Assembly: GCF_014651835.1 (NCBI RefSeq)
Contig: NZ_BMXQ01000001.1
Span: 1,178,001-1,242,000, forward strand
Length of the DNA stretch: 64,000 bases
Direction: 5' to 3'
Origin: Pigmentiphaga litoralis
Lineage (GTDB): Bacteria; Pseudomonadota; Gammaproteobacteria; Burkholderiales; Burkholderiaceae_B
Shown here: positions 42,061-50,664 of the stretch, in pieces
How positions within the stretch are numbered: position 1 is the stretch's first letter
Layout of the letters: each line of letters starts with the position of its first letter
The notes under the pieces: model-generated
Databases searched by the model: none
Told to the model about the DNA's origin: nothing
What the model saw: only the letters and a program-made list of their open reading frames with translations
Program-made: the position numbers and the translations under genes

Positions 42061-43584
42061 TCAGGCCTCTTCGGTGGCCGCGTGTCCCATGTTGATACGC
42101 AGGCCGCCTTCGGCGTCCTTGTCGGTACGCGCGCCCCGCGAGCGCTCGACATGGTCGAGGTACTCGGTCGTGACGTCGCCCGTCACATAGGTGCCGTCGA
42201 AGCACGACACGTCGAAGCGTTCCAGGCGCGGATTCATGTCGCGCACGGCCTGCTGCATCGCGCCGATGTCCTGGTAGACCAGCGCGTCGGCGCCGATCAC
42301 CTTGGCGATCTCTTCATCGGTGCGGCCGTAGGCGATCAGTTCGCGGCGGGTAGGCATGTCGATGCCGTACACGTTCGGGAACCGCACCGGGGGCGCCGCC
42401 GAGGCAAAGAACACCTTGTTGGCGCCCGCTGCGCGCGCCATGTCGACGATTTCGCCGCTGGTCGTGCCGCGCACGATGGAGTCATCGACGATCAGGACGT
42501 TCTTGCCCTTGAACTCGACGCCCATGGCGTTGAGCTTCTGGCGCACGGACTTCTTGCGGACCGCCTGGCCCGGCATGATGAAGGTGCGGCCCACGTACCG
42601 GTTCTTGATGAACCCTTCGCGGTAGTCCAGGTTCAGGCGCGCGGCCAGCTGCATGGCGGCCGGACGGGCCGAATCGGGGATCGGCATGACGACGTCGATG
42701 TCACCCAGGCGCAGATTGGTCGCGACCTTGTCGGCCAGGTACTCGCCCATGCGCAGGCGCGAGCCGTACACCGACACCCCATCCATCAGCGAGTCCGGGC
42801 GCGCAAAGTACACGTACTCGAAAATGCAGGGATTGAGTTGCGGGTTGATCGCGCACTGGCGGGCCGAGAAGCGGCCGTTGATGTCGATGAAGATGGCTTC
42901 GCCGGGTTCCACGTCGCGCACCAGCTGAAAGCCCATGCCTTCGAGCGTGACCGATTCCGACGCCACCATCCATTCGGTGCCGGCGTCGGTCTCGAGCTTG
43001 CCGATACAGAGCGGGCGGATGCCAAACGGATCACGGAACGCCAGCAGGCCGTAGCCGGAGATCTGCGCGACCACGGCGTAGGCGCCCTTGGCGCGGCGGT
43101 GCACGGCGGACACGGCGCGGAAAATGGCGTCTTCATCGAGCGATACGCCGTTCGACGACTGCTGCAGTTCGTGCGCGAGCACGTTCAGCAGCACTTCGGA
43201 ATCGGAGTTCGTATTGATGTGGCGGCGGTCGATACGGAAGAGTTCTTCGCGCAGGCTTTCCCAATTCGTCAGGTTGCCGTTGGTGGCAAACGTGATGCCG
43301 AACGGTGCATTGACGTAGAAGGGCTGGGCTTCTTCGGCGCTGGAGCTCGACCCCGCGGTGGGGTAGCGGACCTGGCCGATGCCCACGCTGCCAGGCAGCG
43401 AACGCATGTTGCGGGTGCGGAAAACGTCGCGCACGAGCCCATGGGCCTTGTACATATTGAACATGTTGCCCTGCGACGTGGCGATACCGGCCGCGTCCTG
43501 CCCACGATGCTGCAAGAGCAACAGACTGTCGTAGAGCAACTGATTAACCGGCGCGTTGGAGACGACACCGACGATTCCACACAT
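42061..43584 (-). CDS. purF: Amidophosphoribosyltransferase PurF
   Basis: This 507-residue enzyme makes 5-phosphoribosylamine from PRPP and glutamine, the first committed step of purine synthesis. The N-terminal nucleophile is Cys2 (MCGIVGVV), followed by the Ntn glutaminase domain (to about residue 230). The phosphoribosyltransferase domain has the PRPP motif VLIVDDSIVRGTT. There is no propeptide, as in E. coli PurF. It follows cvpA by 26 bases, the standard cvpA-purF arrangement, and a good terminator ends the unit. Confidence 0.97.
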   Translation of the reverse strand: MCGIVGVVSNAPVNQLLYDSLLLLQHRGQDAAGIATSQGNMFNMYKAHGLVRDVFRTRNMRSLPGSVGIGQVRYPTAGSSSSAEEAQPFYVNAPFGITFATNGNLTNWESLREELFRIDRRHINTNSDSEVLLNVLAHELQQSSNGVSLDEDAIFRAVSAVHRRAKGAYAVVAQISGYGLLAFRDPFGIRPLCIGKLETDAGTEWMVASESVTLEGMGFQLVRDVEPGEAIFIDINGRFSARQCAINPQLNPCIFEYVYFARPDSLMDGVSVYGSRLRMGEYLADKVATNLRLGDIDVVMPIPDSARPAAMQLAARLNLDYREGFIKNRYVGRTFIMPGQAVRKKSVRQKLNAMGVEFKGKNVLIVDDSIVRGTTSGEIVDMARAAGANKVFFASAAPPVRFPNVYGIDMPTRRELIAYGRTDEEIAKVIGADALVYQDIGAMQQAVRDMNPRLERFDVSCFDGTYVTGDVTTEYLDHVERSRGARTDKDAEGGLRINMGHAATEEA

Positions 43585-43610
43585 GAGAGCCTCGTTTCAA
43601 GAGCACAACT

Positions 43611-44099
43611 TCAATAACGGATCCAATCCGCAAACTGTTCCGGCACCCACGGCTTGACAGCCCGTGCGCCTTCTTCGGCGAGAGGCGAGAATGTCGCCCC
43701 GGTCCACCAGGGCTCCTTGGGTAAAGGAGTGAACCCTGCAGCAATGACCAGCACCAGCACGATCAGCAGACCCCGTGCCAGGCCAAAAATTCCACCCAGG
43801 CCACGATCGGCGGGGGACAGCCCGGTTGCCTTGATGAGCATGCCGAGCGCCATATTGACGATGCCCACCGCCAGAAGCACCGCGATGAACACGCCCACAT
43901 ACGAGACGCCCAGGCGCAGGGCGGGCGTGTCTATATGCGGGGTGAGCCACTCATATACAAGAGGGCCGTAACGCATCGCGGCGGTAAAGGCCGCGACGTA
44001 AGCGATCAGGGACAGCAGTTCCTTGATCAGGCCGCGAAACAGGCCGATCAGGACCGACGCGGCCAGTATCGCGATGACCGCGTAGTCGAAGTTCGTCAC
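43611..44099 (-). CDS. cvpA: CvpA family membrane protein
   Basis: This 162-residue inner-membrane protein has four predicted helices and the CvpA signature FDYAVIAILAASVLIGLFRGLIKE near the N-terminus (quoted in two parts: FDYAVIAILAAS, then VLIGLFRGLIKE). CvpA is needed for colicin V production in E. coli and is commonly encoded before purF; its physiological role is poorly defined. The GTG start overlaps the SPOR-domain gene stop by four bases (GTGA), so translation is coupled. Confidence 0.92.
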   Translation of the reverse strand: MTNFDYAVIAILAASVLIGLFRGLIKELLSLIAYVAAFTAAMRYGPLVYEWLTPHIDTPALRLGVSYVGVFIAVLLAVGIVNMALGMLIKATGLSPADRGLGGIFGLARGLLIVLVLVIAAGFTPLPKEPWWTGATFSPLAEEGARAVKPWVPEQFADWIRY

Positions 44100-44956
44100 A
44101 GCGGAACGATCGAACTGCTGAATCCTGCGGAATTGACGCGGTTGCGGGCGACGTCAGCCGCTTCGCGCGACGAGAACGGGCCGACACGGACGCGGAAAAC
44201 ATCGCCCTTGCCGGTCTTGACCCGCTCGGTAAAGGCCTTGATGCCCGCTGCACTGAGGCGGTCACGCATGTCCTGCGCACGCTCTTCGGTAGAGAAAGCC
44301 GCGATCTGGACCGCGAAACTGTTCTTGCCGTCGGCCTTGCTGTCCGCCTTGCTCTCGGGCTTCGACTCGGCGGGCGGCGTCGCGCGTGCGACGGTCTGCC
44401 CTTCGAGAAGCGCGCGGGCGCGTTCCGCGTCGGCGCGAGCGGCGTTGGCAGCCGGGGCGGCAGGCTTGGCTTCGGGTTTGGGTTCCGGCTTGGTGGTTTC
44501 GGCGCGTTCGGTGCGTTCCGGCCGCGTGGGCTCCGGGCGTAGCTCGGGCCGGGTCGGCTCGGGGCGCACCGGTTCGGGTTTGGCGATTTCGGCAGGACGG
44601 GGATCGGGCGTGGGCGCGACCGGCGTCGACGGCGCAGGCGTGGCCGGTGGCGCGTCGGCGGACGGCGCCGGCGTCACGGCCGCGACCGGCGGCTTGGGCG
44701 CTTCGACCTGGCCGTTCTTGTCGGGAATCAGGATGGGAATATCGTCGCGCAGCGGCGTGGGCTCGGAGTCGAGCACCATCGGCAGCACGATGACGGCGGC
44801 CAGCACGAGGGCAATCGCCCCGACCAGCCGGCGGCGTGCACGGCGGCGCGCTTCCTGGGCGGGGTCTTGAGGTTCGTCGTTACCTGCACCATAACTGGCA
44901 CGAGTGGGCCTGGCCGAGGTCGTTCCGGCCTTCTGTTTGCGTTCGAGCAATCCCAT
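44096..44956 (-). CDS. dedD: SPOR-domain cell division protein (DedD-like)
   Basis: This 286-residue protein has one membrane helix (about residues 45-65, after RRRARRRLVG), a long periplasmic Pro/Ala/Glu/Lys-rich linker and a C-terminal SPOR domain (about 208-286, FAVQIAAFSTEERAQDM and VFRVRVGPFSSREAAD). SPOR domains bind denuded peptidoglycan at the division septum. Position between folC and cvpA is the usual place of dedD. The linker carries repeated PEPTRPE-like units. Confidence 0.9.
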   Translation of the reverse strand: MGLLERKQKAGTTSARPTRASYGAGNDEPQDPAQEARRRARRRLVGAIALVLAAVIVLPMVLDSEPTPLRDDIPILIPDKNGQVEAPKPPVAAVTPAPSADAPPATPAPSTPVAPTPDPRPAEIAKPEPVRPEPTRPELRPEPTRPERTERAETTKPEPKPEAKPAAPAANAARADAERARALLEGQTVARATPPAESKPESKADSKADGKNSFAVQIAAFSTEERAQDMRDRLSAAGIKAFTERVKTGKGDVFRVRVGPFSSREAADVARNRVNSAGFSSSIVPL

Positions 44957-45017
44957 TTGTACGTCCGGCGATGAGGCTGGCGGCGTGGTCGGGGTTGGGA
45001 CTTCAACCCGCTGTCAG

Positions 45018-46340
45018 TCAAGCATGGCGCGCGGCCTTGGCCTCACGCTGATACGACAACACGCCGGCCACGGTAAGAAATGATCCGAAGACCAGGATTC
45101 TATCACCCTCGCCTGCCCTTGCCTCGACAGCAGCGTACGCATCCCCCGGGTTGTTGTAAGCAGTGATCGAGTTGTCCTTGCCCTCGGGCACGCCCAGGGC
45201 GCGCAGCCGCTCGGCCAGCGCTTCGCCGGTCAGGCCCCGCGGGCCCGGCAGCCCGGCGCACAGCCAGTGGTCGATCCGGCCCTTCAGCTTTTCCACCACG
45301 CCGTCGATGTCCTTGTCGCCGAGCATGCCGAACACGGCGTAGGTATAGGGGTGAAAGCCCATGTTGCCGAGGTTGTCGGCAAGCACGGCGGCAGCGTGCG
45401 GGTTGTGCGCGACATCCAGGATCACGGTCGGCTGGCCGGGCAGGATCTGGAAGCGGCCAGGCAGCTGCACCTGCAGCAGGCCCAGGCGCACCGCCTGCTG
45501 CGGCACCGGCAGGCGGTCGCGCAGGGCTTCCAGCGCAGCCAGCGCGGCGGCGGCATTCAGCAGCTGGTTTGCGCCGCGCAGCGCCGGATAGGCCATGGCA
45601 TTGCGGCGCTGATTGCGGCCACCATAGCTCCACTGCTGCTTGTCGCCCGAATAGTTGTAGTCGCGGCCAAAACGCCACAGGTCCGCGCCAATGGATTGGG
45701 CGTACTCGACCAGGGTCTCCGGCGGAACGGGGTCGGCGCAGATTGCCGGCTTGCCCGGACGGAAAATGTGGGCTTTTTCAAAGCCGATCTGCTCGCGCGT
45801 GTCGCCCAGGTAATCCATGTGATCCAGGTCGACACTGGTCACGATGGCGCAATCGGCATCGACGATGTTGACGGCATCCAGCCGGCCGCCCAGCCCCACT
45901 TCCAGCACGACCACATCCAGATCGTGTTGGTCGAACAGGCGCAGGATGGCCAGGGTAGTCAGTTCGAAGTAGGTCAGCGACACGTCGCCGCGCGCAGCGT
46001 CCACGGCGGCGAACTGTTCGGTCAGCTGGGCATCGGTGGCGATCTCGCCGTTGACGCGGGCGCGCTCGTTGAAGTCGAGCAGGTGCGGCGACGTGTACAG
46101 CCCGACCTTGTAGCCCGCGCACAGCAGGATGGATTCAAGCGTGGCGCAGGTCGAGCCCTTGCCATTGGTGCCGCCGACCACGACGCGAATGCAATCGAGC
46201 TTCAGGTCCAGCCGGTCCGCGACCTGTCGCACCCGGTCCAGGCCCATGTCGATGGGGCGGCTGTGAATGGACTCCAGGTAGCTCAACCAGGTGGAAAGCG
46301 GGCTGCTGGCGTCGGGGCGGGAAGTGGAACTCGAGGACAT
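45018..46340 (-). CDS. folC: Bifunctional dihydrofolate/folylpolyglutamate synthase FolC
   Basis: This 440-residue ATP-dependent ligase adds glutamate to folates and makes dihydrofolate. The ATP-binding P-loop is VVGGTNGKGSTCATLE, and the Mur-ligase fold signatures GLGGRLDAVNIVD, DHMDYLGDT and LDVAHNPHAA are present. I take the ATG at 46340 over a TTG 12 bases upstream; neither has a strong ribosome binding site. It is followed by dedD, cvpA and purF, the conserved betaproteobacterial order. accD, often upstream of folC, is not here. Confidence 0.95.
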   Translation of the reverse strand: MSSSSTSRPDASSPLSTWLSYLESIHSRPIDMGLDRVRQVADRLDLKLDCIRVVVGGTNGKGSTCATLESILLCAGYKVGLYTSPHLLDFNERARVNGEIATDAQLTEQFAAVDAARGDVSLTYFELTTLAILRLFDQHDLDVVVLEVGLGGRLDAVNIVDADCAIVTSVDLDHMDYLGDTREQIGFEKAHIFRPGKPAICADPVPPETLVEYAQSIGADLWRFGRDYNYSGDKQQWSYGGRNQRRNAMAYPALRGANQLLNAAAALAALEALRDRLPVPQQAVRLGLLQVQLPGRFQILPGQPTVILDVAHNPHAAAVLADNLGNMGFHPYTYAVFGMLGDKDIDGVVEKLKGRIDHWLCAGLPGPRGLTGEALAERLRALGVPEGKDNSITAYNNPGDAYAAVEARAGEGDRILVFGSFLTVAGVLSYQREAKAARHA

Positions 46341-46552
46341 GGCGGGGGACAATCGACGGAAAGGCGTAACTATAGATCGTCTTGGGGCGGACGCCCTGCG
46401 GGGGCCGCCGCAAGGCCCGTTTGAAGCGCGTTCAGGTACCGGCTGTTATTCGCCCCAGTGATTTTGATTATCCGCAACGCGCTATTGGCAAATCCGAAGT
46501 GGGTGCCTACGCTTGCGGTGCACACATGGCAAAGACCATCTCGGAGACAACG

Positions 46553-48367
46553 ATGACCCGCACCCCCAGCGCCGCCCGGCGCACTGCACGATCGCATCCC
46601 CCTCGTTTTTCGCTTCCCCGCACCTTCGCACTGCTGCCGATCACGGCCGTCATGCTCGCGGCCTGCGGCGGCAGCGACGACGACAACACCGGCACGCCGG
46701 ACACCCCTGCCCCGCCTGCCCTCGTCCAGAATGCGCAGACCTGCGCGGCGCTGGGTGGCACGGCCATTCCGGCATCGGCGATCGGCGAGCCGACAACCGG
46801 TGCGGTCGTGACGTCGGCCAGCCTGGTCGGCGCCGTGCCGCAAACCCTGAATGCTGCCGGTACCGGCGTGACGACGGCGTTGCCGGAGTACTGCCGCGTG
46901 CTGATCGACATCAAACCGGTCGATTCCAGCGCGCCGTTGATCAAGGCGCAGGTGAACCTGCCGACCACGTGGAACGGCAAGTCGATGCAACTGGGCGGTT
47001 CGGGCTACAACGGGTCGCTCGTCACCGGGCTGGGCGGCGAGGCGAACCAGCCGCCGAGCGGGCAGGTGCCGCTGATGCGCGGCTACGTCACCCTGGGCAC
47101 CGACTCGGGTCACCAGAACGCCAGCGGCGTCGAGCAATTCGCGTTCGCCTTGAACGACGAGGCGCTCACCAACTTTGCCTATGCGTCGTACAAGAAAGCG
47201 CGCGATGTCAGCGTCCATATGATGACGCGTTACTACGGCAAGGCAGCCAGCAAGGCGTACTACATGGGCGGGTCGGAAGGCGGCCGGGAAGGCATGATGA
47301 TGGCCCAGCGTTACCCGCAGGACTATGACGGGATCCTGTCCCTGTACCCCGTGCTGAACTGGTCTGGCCTGCAGACCTTCGGCAACAACGTGGGCGGCAT
47401 CTTGCAGAAGGATCCGGGCGCGTGGCTCGGCACCAAGGTCAAGCTGATCAACGACACGGTGCTGGCGGCATGCGACGCACTCGATGGCATCACCGACCGC
47501 GTGGTCAGCAACTACATGGGGTGCAAGGCCCCGGCCGATGCGGCACTGGCGGCGCTGCGGTGCCCGTCGGGCAATGACGAGGGTCCGTCCTGCCTGTCGA
47601 CCGCCCAACTGGCCGTGGTCAACGCGGCCCATACGGGCTACACCTTCAGTTTCCCGCTGGCCAATGGCGTGACCGCCTACCCTGGGTTCGGCTATGGCAA
47701 TGAGGCCAACCCCGCCAACTGGCCGCAGTGGATGACGGGCACGGTGCCGCCCACCTTCACGGCCGCGCCCAACCCGGCGGGCATCGGGAACCTGTTCAAC
47801 TATGGCAACGGCTATGTGCGTTACTTCATTGCCAAGGACCCCAACTTCAACCCGCTGACCTATAACCCCACCAACTTCCGGGCGCGGGTGGAACAGGTAT
47901 CGGCGTTGATGGACGCCACCAACCCGGACCTGTCGGCCTTCCGCGCTCGCGGCGGCAAGCTGATCCTGCGCGAAAACGTGTCCGACACGGCGCAAAGCCC
48001 GTTCGCGGGGCTGCGCTACTTCGACTCGGTCAACGCCAGGATGGGCGAGGCGAACGTGGCTACTTTCATGCGCACCTACGTGACACCGGGCATTGGCCAC
48101 ACCGGATCGGAAGTGCCGGCCGGCACGGTCGAAGCGCCAGCCTATGGCATTCCGGGCGCCATCGACTGGGTGTCCATCCTGGAGAAGTGGGTCGAAGGCG
48201 GCCAGGCCCCGGCCGACCAGCTGGTGCAGACGATCGAACAGCGGGTGCCGCCGTTCACCGTGACCGCATCCAAGCCGCTGTGCCGCTATCCGCTGTATCC
48301 GAAGTACGTGGGTACATCGCCCGCGGGTGGCAACCTGGCGTCGAACTATGTGTGCTCGGCGTCGTGA
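46553..48367 (+). CDS. Tannase/feruloyl esterase family lipoprotein
   Basis: This 604-residue secreted esterase should release hydroxycinnamates or gallate from plant esters. The signal peptide ends in a lipobox, LAAC with Cys38, so it is probably a lipoprotein. Likely catalytic residues are Ser241 (GGSEGG), Asp478 (NVSDTA) and His516 (GIGHTG), and the calcium-type loop CDALDGITD is present. The family's Cys residues next to the catalytic Ser and His are replaced by Gly240 and Thr517. The ATG at 46553 follows GGAGA; an earlier ATG at 46526 lacks a ribosome binding site. It may supply the catabolic block at 14-30 kb. Confidence 0.88.
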   Translation: MTRTPSAARRTARSHPPRFSLPRTFALLPITAVMLAACGGSDDDNTGTPDTPAPPALVQNAQTCAALGGTAIPASAIGEPTTGAVVTSASLVGAVPQTLNAAGTGVTTALPEYCRVLIDIKPVDSSAPLIKAQVNLPTTWNGKSMQLGGSGYNGSLVTGLGGEANQPPSGQVPLMRGYVTLGTDSGHQNASGVEQFAFALNDEALTNFAYASYKKARDVSVHMMTRYYGKAASKAYYMGGSEGGREGMMMAQRYPQDYDGILSLYPVLNWSGLQTFGNNVGGILQKDPGAWLGTKVKLINDTVLAACDALDGITDRVVSNYMGCKAPADAALAALRCPSGNDEGPSCLSTAQLAVVNAAHTGYTFSFPLANGVTAYPGFGYGNEANPANWPQWMTGTVPPTFTAAPNPAGIGNLFNYGNGYVRYFIAKDPNFNPLTYNPTNFRARVEQVSALMDATNPDLSAFRARGGKLILRENVSDTAQSPFAGLRYFDSVNARMGEANVATFMRTYVTPGIGHTGSEVPAGTVEAPAYGIPGAIDWVSILEKWVEGGQAPADQLVQTIEQRVPPFTVTASKPLCRYPLYPKYVGTSPAGGNLASNYVCSAS

Positions 48368-48451
48368 GCCAGGTGACGCGCGCCAGGTAGTGCGCACGAG
48401 TCACCGGCCCGCCCGTCCTTCATCGGCCCGCTGACCGCTGCCTCGCCAACG

Positions 48452-48477
48452 ACAAGGCCGGCTATTGCCGGCCTTGT
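48452..48477. terminator. Bidirectional terminator between esterase and map
   Basis: ACAAGGCCGGC and GCCGGCCTTGT form a perfect 11-bp stem with a TATT loop, between the convergent esterase and map genes. The stem has A/T-containing ends but no long T-run, so it is likely to act in both directions with moderate efficiency. Confidence 0.75.
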
Positions 48478-48502
48478 GTCATCTGGCGCGGCGGGCGCGC
48501 GT

Positions 48503-49273
48503 TCAGTTCACCTTGCCGGGCCACGGCGTCAGGATGTCGTAGCCGGTCGACGTGACGGCCACGGTGTGCTCCCATTGCGCGGACAATGAGCCATCGACCG
48601 TGACCACGGTCCATTCGTCGCCCAGCACCTTGACCTCGGGCTTGCCGAGGTTGAGCATGGGCTCGATCGTGAAGACCATGCCTTCCTTCAGGCGCACGCC
48701 GGTGCCGGGGCGGCCGTAGTGCAGGACCTGCGGGTCTTCGTGATACTTCTTGCCGATGCCGTGCCCGCAGAAGTCGCGGACCACCGAAAAGCCGGCGGCT
48801 TCGGCATGCGCCTGGATGGCTGCGCCGACGTCGCCCAGCTGCGCACCGGGTTTGACGGCCTGGATGCCCAACATCATGGACTCGAGCGTGACGTCGACCA
48901 GACGACGGGCATCGTCCGACGGGGTGCCTGCGTAGTACATGCGGCTGGTGTCGCCATGCCAGCCGCCCTTGATCACTGTGACGTCGATATTGACGATGTC
49001 ACCATCCTTCAGGATTTCTTTCGGGCTGGGAATGCCGTGGCACACCACGCCGTTGATCGACGTGCAGAGGGTCTTGGGAAAGCCGTGGTAGCCGACATTG
49101 GCCGGAATCGCTTTCTGTACCTTGGTGATGTGCTCGAAACAGCGGCGGTCGAGCTCTTCGGTAGATACCCCTGGCTGCACGTACTCCCCGATCATTTCCA
49201 ATACCTCGGCGGCAAGTCTGCCGGCCTCGCGCATTGCCTGAACCTGCAACGGCGTCTTGATCGTAATTGCCAT
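48503..49273 (-). CDS. map: Type I methionine aminopeptidase
   Basis: This 256-residue enzyme removes the initiator methionine from new proteins. It shows the dinuclear metal site of MetAP: Asp in NIDVTVIKGGWHGDTSRMY (both Asp residues), His in CGHGIGKKYHEDPQV, and Glu in FTIEPML and QWEHTV. Length matches MetAP type Ia without a zinc-finger extension. The start at 49273 follows GGAG with an 8-base spacing. A TAAAAT -10-like box lies at 49299-49304 on the minus strand. Confidence 0.96.
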   Translation of the reverse strand: MAITIKTPLQVQAMREAGRLAAEVLEMIGEYVQPGVSTEELDRRCFEHITKVQKAIPANVGYHGFPKTLCTSINGVVCHGIPSPKEILKDGDIVNIDVTVIKGGWHGDTSRMYYAGTPSDDARRLVDVTLESMMLGIQAVKPGAQLGDVGAAIQAHAEAAGFSVVRDFCGHGIGKKYHEDPQVLHYGRPGTGVRLKEGMVFTIEPMLNLGKPEVKVLGDEWTVVTVDGSLSAQWEHTVAVTSTGYDILTPWPGKVN

Positions 49274-49521
49274 GGGTGAACGCTCCAATATTTCCGTGAT
49301 TTTACGGCGATACCGGTCATACGTCTTTTCTGCCGGGCATTACTGCGGTCGGATGAGCCACAACGGGCGCCACCCAGGGCGCCGGCCTTCGATGACGGTG
49401 CCATCGGGCCGATTACCGGCGGGACTGCCTCCCCGCCCCCCGGCCCCCGGGCGATCCGCCGCCTGGCGACCCGCTGCTGGACGATCGACGGGCGCCCACG
49501 GCAGTTGGGGGCGCCGAGCCA

Positions 49522-50580
49522 TCAGACCACGAACCTGAGCGTGCCCGATGCCTGATCGTCGCCAGCCGCGTCGACCGTACCCACCACGCCAGCCTGCGCG
49601 AACCCGGCATCACGGAAGGTATTCAGTACATGGTCGACCGCGTCGGCCCGGCAGCTGACCAGCAGGCCGCCGCTGGTCTGCGGATCCGACACCAGGGCTT
49701 GTTTCCAGGCGGCGGCCGCCGAAGGCCACGCGATATCGCCGCCATAGCTGCTCCAGTTGCGGCCCGATGCGCCGGTCACGATGCCCTCTTTGGCAAAGCC
49801 GACAGCCGTCTCGATCAGCGGCAGATCGTCCAGACGCAGCGTCGCCCCCAGGCCCGCGCCGCGGCAGAGTTCAAGCGTGTGTCCGGCCAGCCCGAAGCCG
49901 GTCACGTCGGTCATGGCATGCACGCCGTCAACGTTGGCGAGCGCAATGCCGACCTTGTTCAGCTGCGTGGTGTGGCGAATCATCTCGGCATAGCCCGCGT
50001 CGCCCAGTACGCCTTTCTTGAGGGCCGCCGAAAGGATGCCCACCCCCAGCGGCTTGCCCAGGACGAGCACGTCGCCGGGTCGGGCGTCCTTGTTGCGGCG
50101 GACCTTGTCGGGGTGCACCAGACCCAGGGCCACCAGGCCATAGATGGGTTCAAGCACATCAATGCTGTGACCGCCTGCGATTGGAATGCCGGCTTCGCGG
50201 CAGATGCTGGCGCCGCCTTCGAGCACGCGGCCGATCACGTCGGGCGGCAGCTTGGCGATAGGCATGCCCACCAGCGCCAGCGCCATGATCGGCGTGCCGC
50301 CCATGGCGTAGATGTCCGACAGCGCATTGGCCGCGGCGATGCGTCCAAAGTCGTAGGCATCATCAACGATCGGGGTAAAGAAGTCGGTGGTGGCGACCAG
50401 CGCCTGCTCGGCGTTGAGCTTGTACACGGCGGCATCGTCGCTGGTTTCTGTGCCGACCAGCAGCTCGGGCGGCACGAGTCCTTGCGGCGCCTGTGCCAAA
50501 ATCTCGGACAACAACCCTGGGGCGATCTTGCAACCGCAACCGCCGCCATGGGAAAACTGGGTAAGAGCCGTAGTAGTCAT
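49522..50580 (-). CDS. selD: Selenophosphate synthase SelD
   Basis: This 352-residue enzyme makes selenophosphate from selenide and ATP. The active-site Gly-rich loop GGGCGCK (residues 12-18) has Cys where some orthologues use selenocysteine, and the Lys follows. The ATP-binding GTETSDDAAVYKL and DFFTPIVDD segments and the LSDIYAMGGTPIMALAL segment are typical. It is divergent from mnmH, whose product uses selenophosphate on tRNA. The start at 50580 is chosen because the frame upstream is antisense to mnmH. Confidence 0.95.
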   Translation of the reverse strand: MTTTALTQFSHGGGCGCKIAPGLLSEILAQAPQGLVPPELLVGTETSDDAAVYKLNAEQALVATTDFFTPIVDDAYDFGRIAAANALSDIYAMGGTPIMALALVGMPIAKLPPDVIGRVLEGGASICREAGIPIAGGHSIDVLEPIYGLVALGLVHPDKVRRNKDARPGDVLVLGKPLGVGILSAALKKGVLGDAGYAEMIRHTTQLNKVGIALANVDGVHAMTDVTGFGLAGHTLELCRGAGLGATLRLDDLPLIETAVGFAKEGIVTGASGRNWSSYGGDIAWPSAAAAWKQALVSDPQTSGGLLVSCRADAVDHVLNTFRDAGFAQAGVVGTVDAAGDDQASGTLRFVV

Positions 50581-50664
50581 GAATTCAGGAAACCCTTCGA
50601 TGCGTTCAGCCGTCTTCCATTGTGCCAGTACCCGCCTGGCCCCGCAGAACGCCGGAGCCACGGC

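Noticed and set aside
46370-48397. Very long antisense open frame opposite the esterase gene
   Set aside because: It is the shadow of a GC-rich gene with strong third-position GC. It has Arg/His/Gly-rich composition, no ribosome binding site and no recognisable domain.
48452-48477. Small non-coding RNA
   Set aside because: The hairpin sits between two convergent stops and is fully explained as a bidirectional terminator.
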